A stretch of DNA of 5,137 bases, taken from the NCBI GenBank assembly GCA_016206385.1, contig JACQRS010000191.1:1-5137 (forward strand). The letters are read 5' to 3'. The position numbers were made by a program, and so were the translations under genes. Below are positions 1 to 5,137 of this stretch, piece by piece. The notes beneath the pieces are model-generated. The model did no database searches, was not told the DNA's origin, and saw nothing but the letters and a program-made list of their open reading frames with translations. Positions within the stretch are counted from its first letter, which is position 1. Each line of letters begins with the position of its first letter. The stretch comes from Candidatus Rokuibacteriota bacterium (lineage in GTDB: Bacteria; Methylomirabilota; Methylomirabilia; Rokubacteriales; CSP1-6).

Positions 1-594
1 GAGGAGCCCCCACGCCTTGAGCAGCGCCAGATCGCCCTCGGCCAGCCCGCGGGCGGCCCGGATCGCCTCGCCCCTGGCCAGCGTTTCCTGGCAGCGCTCG
101 AGGAGCGTCAGCTCAGCCCGGTAGGCTTTCGGCTCGGTCCTGGCCGCTTTTCTCACGTGCTCCAGGCGGCGCTCGACCACATCCAGATCGGCCAGGAGGA
201 GCTCGGTGTTGACGATCTCGGCATCGCGCCGCGGGTTGGGCTCGCCGGCCACGTGGGGAACCTGGCTGGCGGAAAAGCACCGGACCACCTGGAGCAGCGC
301 GTCCACGCCCCGGATGTGGGACAGGAACTGGTTGCCGAGGCCCTCCCCGCGGCTGGCGCCCTCGACCAGCCCCGCGACGTCAACGACCTCCAGCGTGGCC
401 GGCGTCACCTTCGCCGGGGAGAGGAGCCCGGCCAGCGCCTCGAGCCGCGGGTCGGGGACGGGGACCACTCCCTTCCTGGGCGCGAGCGTCGAGAAGGGGT
501 ACGGCGCGATGAGCGTGTCGGTGCCGGTCAGGGCGGCGAAGAGCGTGGACTTTCCCGCGTTGGGGAGCCCGACCAGGCCGCAGCTAAAACCCAC
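1..594 (-). CDS. ychF: YchF/OLA1-family P-loop NTPase, N-terminal 198 residues (cut by window edge)
   Basis: YchF (OLA1 in eukaryotes) is a cytosolic Obg-related P-loop protein that prefers ATP in characterised members, binds ribosomes and is linked to oxidative-stress control. The translated frame begins MGFSCGLVGLPNAGKST: the Walker A motif is GLPNAGKST at residues 9-17. The G3 region at residues 72-90 starts DVAGLVEGASRGEG and continues with GLGNQF, a YchF hallmark. It is followed by HIRGVDALLQVVRCF and, further on, NTELLLADLDVVERRLE, which leads into the coiled-coil insertion. The NxxE specificity motif and the TGS-like C-terminus lie beyond position 1; the family is about 360 residues. 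The start is a GTG at 594; there is no in-frame ATG or GTG back to the hppA stop, so this is the best start, although no good Shine-Dalgarno precedes it. The switch I area (YPFSTLAPRKGVV) departs from the usual YPFCTIEPNxGVV. It is the last gene of the cluster in this window, and family assignment is firm. Confidence 0.95.
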   Translation of the reverse strand, partial: MGFSCGLVGLPNAGKSTLFAALTGTDTLIAPYPFSTLAPRKGVVPVPDPRLEALAGLLSPAKVTPATLEVVDVAGLVEGASRGEGLGNQFLSHIRGVDALLQVVRCFSASQVPHVAGEPNPRRDAEIVNTELLLADLDVVERRLEHVRKAARTEPKAYRAELTLLERCQETLARGEAIRAARGLAEGDLALLKAWGLL

Positions 595-606
595 CGGATT
601 TCTCGG

Positions 607-625
607 AGGGGAGCTACGCCCCCCT
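607..625 (-). other. Stem-loop within repeat copy A, next to the ychF start
   Basis: Read on the minus strand this is an 8-bp stem closed by a GTA triloop, with the core GCGTAGC and one G-T (G-U in RNA) pair in the sixth position. The equivalent stem in copy B is fully Watson-Crick with a GAA loop. It ends 12 nt upstream of the ychF GTG, so in mRNA it would sit at the edge of the ribosome footprint. There is no U-tract after it, so it is not a canonical terminator. Confidence 0.6.
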
Positions 626-659
626 GCCGAACCTCCCCCCGAGATTGCGCGGGCCGGGT

Positions 660-680
660 ACCCGCGGCGAAGCCGTGGGT
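660..680. other. 9-bp stem-loop specific to repeat copy A
   Basis: The plus strand pairs acccgcggc with gccgtgggt around a GAA triloop (669-671), with one G-T pair (664/676). The apex reads GCGAAGC at 667-673, a heptamer known to form exceptionally stable DNA mini-hairpins. The segment is absent from copy B, where an 8-bp hairpin occupies the corresponding place. Confidence 0.6.
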
Positions 681-732
681 GCGCGCTCGAACACCCCGCG
701 GGAGCATCGCGAAGAATTCCGGAACACGCTTC

Positions 733-2684
<1,952 letters not shown>

Positions 2685-2688
<4 letters not shown>

Positions 2689-3275
2689 CGAGACACCTCC
2701 GATGCGTTCCGCGACGGGGCGGATTCCAGGAGCTTCAGCACCCGGTCGGCGGCCTCCGCGCAGGCGGACTCGATGAGCGGCAGCTCCTCGGGGAGGAAGC
2801 GGGAGAGCACATGGTCCACCACCTCGTCCTTGGAGGAGGGTCGCCCGATTCCCACCTTGACGCGGCGGATGGCCTCGGTGCCGAGGCTCTCGATGATGGA
2901 CTGGACGCCCTTGTGCCCGCCGTGGCTCCCCTTGAGACGGACGCGGACCTTGCCCAGCGGGAGATCGATGTCGTCGTACACCAGGATCAGGTCCGCCGCG
3001 GCCAGGCGGTAACGCTCGAACTCGCGGAGGAACCGCTCGACGGCCTGTCCGGACTCGTTCATGTAGCTGGCGGGCTTGAACAGGAGCAGCGCGTCAGCCC
3101 CGTAGACCCCTTCGGCGATTTGCCCGAGCCGCCGGACCGGGCGAAAGCCGGTCAGGAGGCTGCGCCGCTCCTGGAGCAGCCCAACGAGCCGGTCCAGCAC
3201 GCGGTGGCCGATGTTGTGGCGGGTCCCTTGGTACTTCGCCCCGGGGTTGCCCAGCCCCACCACCGCCTGGGCCAC
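2685..3275 (-). CDS. pth: Peptidyl-tRNA hydrolase
   Basis: Pth cleaves the ester bond of peptidyl-tRNAs that drop off the ribosome, freeing tRNA for recharging; it is a soluble, usually essential enzyme. The 196-residue protein has normal length and the family motifs: VVGLGNPGAKYQGTRHNIG at 5-23, with N10 and the catalytic His H20; KPASYMNESG at 67-76 (N73 corresponds to E. coli N68); and YDDIDLPLGK at 100-109 (D101 corresponds to D93). At GSHGGHKGVQSI (116-127) the residue matching E. coli N114 is Lys (K122). The chosen GTG at 3275 gives N10/H20 numbering identical to E. coli. It lies 3 nt after the rplY stop, with GGAGGAGGAG about 12 nt upstream inside rplY, so translation is probably coupled to rplY. 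The next GTG codons at residues 5 and 6 would start too close to the core strand. Confidence 0.96.
2694..2700 (-). promoter_or_regulatory. Shine-Dalgarno site of hppA
   Basis: GGAGGTG on the minus strand, with seven bases between the GGAGG core and the ATG at 2688. It lies inside the last codons of pth, so initiation of hppA can be reinforced by ribosomes finishing pth. It is one of the strongest SD sites in the window and fixes the hppA start. Confidence 0.85.
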
Positions 3276-3278
3276 AGC

Positions 3279-3929
3279 CTACTTCGTCTCCTCCTCCGGC
3301 TTGGGCTTCCGCTCGGTGACGACCTCGGGCTCCGTCGGCGCAACGGGCGCCGCTGCCGGGACCTCCTCGGCCATCGGCGGCGCCACGGTGGCTACCGCCT
3401 GGTTGGGATCGTTCAGGATCCGGACGCCGGGCGGCGGCGTGAGCATGGCCACTGTCAGCACGTCGCCGATCCGAAGCGCCGAGACGTCCGCGTCTATCCG
3501 CTCCGGAATCTGGCCGGGCAGACAGGAGACCTGCACCTCTCTGAGGATCATCGCCAGGATCCCGGATTGCTCCTTGACCCCAGCGGGTTCACCCACGGGG
3601 TGGACGGCCACAGTCACGGTGATGGCCTGATCCATGGCGACCTCCTGGAGGTCCACGTGGAGCAGGCCGTCGGTGACCGGGTCGATCTGGAGGTCCCGGA
3701 TGATGGCGGTCCGTGTCTCGCCGTCCTCGGCGAACCGGAGCGTCAGGAGCTGGGTGCTTCCACCGTGACCGTGGGTGACCTTCAGGATGTCGGTGGGGTT
3801 CACCGCGACCGACGCGGAGGCGCGTCTGCCGTAGAGCACCGCAGGGATCAGGCCCCGGCGGCGGAGGCGCTTGGCGACCTGCTTGCCGGTCCCCTCGCGC
3901 CGCTCAATCGTGATCTCGCGAAGTTCCAT
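3279..3929 (-). CDS. rplY: 50S ribosomal protein L25 (bL25), long Ctc/TL5 form
   Basis: L25 binds 5S rRNA in the large subunit; the long form with an extra C-terminal domain is called Ctc or TL5. The 216-residue product shows the N-terminal 5S-binding domain from about residue 4 to 97. It includes the segment from GTGKQVAKRLRR (13-24) to GLIPAVLYG (26-34) and ends with IDPVTDGLLHVDLQEV (82-97). A beta-rich TL5-type domain follows to about residue 180, then a low-complexity tail rich in Pro, Ala and Glu, ending in Lys/Glu. The ATG at 3929 is preferred because GAGGAG lies 6 nt upstream and the protein then begins MELREI; a GTG at 3947 would add six residues but has no such site. The stop is TAG, 3 nt before pth. 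Upstream lies repeat copy B. Confidence 0.95.
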   Translation of the reverse strand: MELREITIERREGTGKQVAKRLRRRGLIPAVLYGRRASASVAVNPTDILKVTHGHGGSTQLLTLRFAEDGETRTAIIRDLQIDPVTDGLLHVDLQEVAMDQAITVTVAVHPVGEPAGVKEQSGILAMILREVQVSCLPGQIPERIDADVSALRIGDVLTVAMLTPPPGVRILNDPNQAVATVAPPMAEEVPAAAPVAPTEPEVVTERKPKPEEETK

Positions 3930-3935
3930 CGACAA

Positions 3936-3941
3936 CTCCTC
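3936..3941 (-). promoter_or_regulatory. Shine-Dalgarno site deciding the rplY start
   Basis: GAGGAG on the minus strand, six bases ahead of the ATG at 3929. It rules in favour of this ATG over the in-frame GTG at 3947. The edge of repeat copy B (minus-strand CCCCTCCGAG) lies just upstream and could pair weakly with this site (CCTC with GAGG). Confidence 0.8.
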
Positions 3942-3951
3942 TTTCACTCGG

Positions 3952-3970
3952 AGGGGGGCTTCGCCCCCCT
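3952..3970 (-). other. Perfect 8-bp stem-loop in repeat copy B, upstream of rplY
   Basis: Minus-strand AGGGGGGC pairs with GCCCCCCT around a GAA triloop, with GCGAAGC at the apex. It ends 22 nt upstream of the rplY ATG, just beyond the SD. There is no following U-tract, so termination is unlikely; a role in mRNA stability, processing or rplY translation is possible. Confidence 0.65.
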
Positions 3971-3996
3971 ACGCTCGCCTTCGGCTCGCGCTCTCC

Positions 3997-4021
3997 GCGG
4001 TCTCGCTCTCGCGAGAACCGC
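3997..4021. other. 10-bp bulged hairpin in the copy B insert
   Basis: Plus-strand GCGGT then CTCGC pair with GCGAG, a bulged A (4016) and ACCGC, around a TCTC loop (4007-4010). It lies within the 58 nt that distinguishes copy B from copy A, and also contains the palindrome TCTCGCGAGA (4007-4016). Confidence 0.55.
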
Positions 4022-4051
4022 TCCGCGTGCCGAAACCTCCCCCCACGGGTT

Positions 4052-4070
4052 GCGCGGGCGGAGCCCGCGC
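4052..4070 (-). terminator. GC hairpin 10 nt after the prs stop; weak terminator candidate
   Basis: GCGCGGGC pairs perfectly with GCCCGCGC around a 3-nt loop, starting about 10 nt downstream of the prs TAA. The position suits a 3'-end structure, but the transcript continues AACCCG without a U-run, so classical intrinsic termination is not supported. It may protect the prs 3' end or be only the distal stem of repeat copy B. Confidence 0.35.
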
Positions 4071-4080
4071 TCGACAGGCC

Positions 4081-5019
4081 TTAGACGAAAAGGGTCGAGA
4101 CCGACTCCTCGACGTGGATCCGGCGGATGGCCTCGGCCAGGAGATTCGCGACAGAAAGCACGGTGATCTTGGGGATCCGCTTCTCCGGAGTGAGCGGGAT
4201 GGAGTCGGTCACGATGACCTCCTCCAACGGCGAGCCCTCGATCCGGGCGATGGCCGGACCCGACAGCACCGGATGGACGCCGCAGGCCAGGATCCGGCGC
4301 GCGCCCTCCCGTTTGATGGCGTCCACGGCCTGGATGAGGGTCCCCGCCGTGTCGATCATGTCGTCGATGATGATGGCCTCGCGGCCCTTGACGTCCCCGA
4401 TCAGGTGCATGAAGAGGGAGACGTTGGTGCCCTCGCGCCGCTTGTCGATGATGGCCAGCCCCGCCTTGAGGCGCTTGGCAATGGCGCGGGCCCGCTCCAC
4501 GCCGCCGGCGTCGGGCGCCACCACAACGGGCTCCTGGAGGCCCTTCCGGCCAAGGTACTCGATCAGCACGGGCGCCGCGAAGAGATGGTCCACCGGGATG
4601 TTGAAGAAGCCCTGGATCTGGCCCGCGTGGAGGTCCAGGGCGAGGACCCGGTTGGCGCCCGCTGCTGTTACCAGGTCGGCGACCAGCTTGGCCGAGATCG
4701 GGACCCGCGACTGCGCCTTTCGGTCCTGTCGGGCGTAGCCGTAGTAGGGGAGCACCGCGGTGATCCGTTGGGCCGAGGCCCGCTTCAGCGCGTCCAGCAT
4801 CACCAGCAGCTCCATCAGGGTGTCGTTCACCGGAGGACAGGTGGGCTGGATCACGAAGACGTCGGCGCCGCGCACGTTCTCGTTGATCTGGACGAAGACC
4901 TCGCCGTCCGAGAAGCGCGAAACCTCGGCGTCGGCCAGGCCGGTTCCGAGCTGCCGCGCGATGGCCTCGGCCAGGGGCCGGTTCGCGTTCCCGATGAGCA
5001 GCTTCAGCTCGTACGCCAT
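4081..5019 (-). CDS. prs: Ribose-phosphate pyrophosphokinase (PRPP synthetase)
   Basis: Prs transfers the beta,gamma-diphosphoryl group of ATP to ribose 5-phosphate, giving PRPP for purine, pyrimidine, NAD, His and Trp synthesis; it is cytosolic and oligomeric (class I). The 312-residue product is of standard length. Visible motifs are FSDGEVFVQINENVRG at 36-51, YYGYARQDRK at 92-101 (ATP loop), DLHAGQIQGFF at 129-139 with catalytic/metal His H131, PDAGGVERAR at 169-178, KRR at 193-195 and the PRPP-binding loop DDMIDTAGT at 219-227. All key residues are present. The ATG at 5019 has GGGAG six bases upstream; the GTG directly before it (5022) would add one residue and is less likely. Stop is TAA. 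It follows a tRNA and precedes rplY, the conserved neighbour in many bacteria, although repeat copy B separates them here. Confidence 0.97.
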   Translation of the reverse strand: MAYELKLLIGNANRPLAEAIARQLGTGLADAEVSRFSDGEVFVQINENVRGADVFVIQPTCPPVNDTLMELLVMLDALKRASAQRITAVLPYYGYARQDRKAQSRVPISAKLVADLVTAAGANRVLALDLHAGQIQGFFNIPVDHLFAAPVLIEYLGRKGLQEPVVVAPDAGGVERARAIAKRLKAGLAIIDKRREGTNVSLFMHLIGDVKGREAIIIDDMIDTAGTLIQAVDAIKREGARRILACGVHPVLSGPAIARIEGSPLEEVIVTDSIPLTPEKRIPKITVLSVANLLAEAIRRIHVEESVSTLFV

Positions 5020-5025
5020 CACCCT

Positions 5026-5030
5026 CTCCC
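5026..5030 (-). promoter_or_regulatory. Shine-Dalgarno site of prs
   Basis: GGGAG within AAGGGAG on the minus strand, six bases ahead of the ATG at 5019. It favours ATG 5019 over the adjacent GTG at 5022. Confidence 0.7.
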
Positions 5031-5062
5031 TTCGCCCCGCGCCGGCCCGAGCCCTCTGCCGG

Positions 5063-5077
5063 AGGGGCCTGGCCCCT
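5063..5077. other. Palindromic GC hairpin in the tRNA-prs spacer
   Basis: The plus strand reads aggggcctggcccct, a 15-nt palindrome around a central T. Sterically it would form about a 5-bp AGGGG/CCCCT stem with a 5-nt loop. It sits 28 nt beyond the tRNA CCA end and 43 nt before prs. It lacks a U-tract. The preceding cggagggg resembles the start of repeat copies A and B, so it may be a decayed third copy, but the similarity is short. Confidence 0.4.
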
Positions 5078-5104
5078 GACGGGCACCCTTCGATCGGAAA
5101 TTAT

Positions 5105-5137
5105 TGGTTGGGGCGGGAGGATTCGTACCCCCGAATA
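5105..5137 (-). tRNA. 3' part of a tRNA, probably tRNA-Gln (cut by window edge)
   Basis: The minus strand shows the last 33 nt of a tRNA: the variable loop end, a 5-bp T stem (GGGGG with CCTCC, one G-U pair), the 7-nt T loop TACGAAT, the acceptor strand CGCCCCA, discriminator A73 and an encoded CCA (5107-5105). The anticodon is outside the window. Gln is favoured because the acceptor strand ends in A72, implying the weak U1-A72 pair typical of bacterial tRNA-Gln; because ATTCGGGGG plus CCTCCCGCCCCA resembles tRNA-Gln sequences known to me; and because tRNA-Gln commonly precedes prs-rplY-pth-ychF. T-loop position 55 is A instead of the near-universal T. The promoter must lie upstream of the window. 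Confidence 0.8.

Larger units (their letters stand above)
602..690 (-). repeat. Intergenic structured repeat, copy A (89 nt)
   Basis: This stretch fills most of the 138-nt gap between hppA and ychF and shares three blocks with 3947-4074. The first is ctcggagggg followed by a hairpin (602-625, 22 of 24 bases identical to 3947-3970). The second is gccgaa-cctcccccc and then ttgcgcgggc (626-654, small indels). The third is gcgctcga (683-690). Copy A lacks the 58-nt insert present in copy B but has an extra segment at about 655-682 that forms its own stem. Strand is given relative to the flanking genes; the element lies the same way round to the downstream gene in both copies. No coding capacity is evident. 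It could be a REP-like or miniature palindromic element, or an RNA-level processing or stability signal. Confidence 0.75.
3947..4074 (-). repeat. Intergenic structured repeat, copy B (128 nt)
   Basis: It occupies nearly the whole 151-nt gap between prs and rplY. It shares ordered blocks with 602-690 and carries an additional 58 nt (3971-4028) not found in copy A. It contains a chain of hairpins: 3952-3970 (8 bp, GAA loop on the minus strand), a small gcc/ggc stem at 3977-3985, 3997-4021 (10 bp with one bulged base) and 4052-4070 (8 bp). No ORF with family resemblance is seen. Its placement between two same-strand genes, in the same orientation as copy A, suggests a dispersed non-coding element rather than gene remnants. 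Confidence 0.75.

Noticed and set aside
602..690. CRISPR array or riboswitch in the intergenic regions
   Set aside because: There are only two dissimilar-length copies about 3.3 kb apart, with no regular spacers; no known riboswitch core could be recognised by eye.
3930..3947. rplY start at GTG 3947, adding six residues
   Set aside because: The ATG at 3929 has a well-spaced GAGGAG; the GTG has no SD and falls on the repeat boundary.
2811..4166. 451-codon plus-strand frame over pth, rplY and the repeat
   Set aside because: No family resemblance, compositionally biased, and antisense to three well-supported features.
5063..5077. Intrinsic terminator for the tRNA
   Set aside because: No T-run follows the stem on either strand in a useful position, so only a hairpin is reported.
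3871..5086. Long plus- and minus-strand alternative frames over prs
   Set aside because: Both are shadows of prs, whose 312-residue frame contains all catalytic motifs.

Overview
The window is a GC-rich bacterial housekeeping cluster in which every gene lies on the minus strand. In transcription order, from high to low coordinates, it reads: the 3' end of a tRNA, probably tRNA-Gln; prs (PRPP synthetase); rplY/ctc (ribosomal protein L25); pth (peptidyl-tRNA hydrolase); hppA (membrane ion-pumping pyrophosphatase); and the first 198 codons of ychF (GTP/ATP-binding P-loop protein), which runs off the left edge. From memory, the order tRNA-Gln, prs, rplY, pth, ychF is a familiar one in Geobacter-like Deltaproteobacteria and relatives. 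The high GC, GTG starts and an inserted hppA would fit an uncultivated soil or subsurface lineage such as Methylomirabilota/Rokubacteria or a deltaproteobacterial relative. That placement is an inference and cannot be settled here.

Layout: the tRNA ends at 5105. An 85-nt spacer with a perfect GC hairpin leads to prs (4081-5019). A 151-nt gap, almost filled by a structured repeat (copy B, 3947-4074), precedes rplY (3279-3929). The pth GTG follows the rplY stop after 3 nt, and hppA overlaps pth by 4 nt (ATGA), so rplY-pth-hppA looks like one translationally coupled block. A second gap of 138 nt holds a shorter copy of the same repeat (copy A, 602-690) just ahead of the ychF GTG start at 594. 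No convincing sigma-70 promoter or U-tract terminator is visible inside the window, so one long transcript starting upstream of the tRNA is the simplest reading.

Functionally the genes join nucleotide precursor supply (PRPP), translation (tRNA, L25, peptidyl-tRNA recycling, YchF) and pyrophosphate disposal. PRPP-consuming reactions and tRNA charging both release PPi, which HppA would hydrolyse while pumping Na+ or H+. The genes themselves are conventional. The less ordinary signals are the two-copy intergenic repeat, whose hairpin is preserved on the transcribed strand by a wobble change; the hppA insertion and its residue signature, which points to a K+-dependent and possibly Na+-pumping enzyme; an Asn-to-Lys change at a conserved Pth position; and an unusual A at T-loop position 55 of the tRNA. 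I see no mobile element, CRISPR array or defence system.
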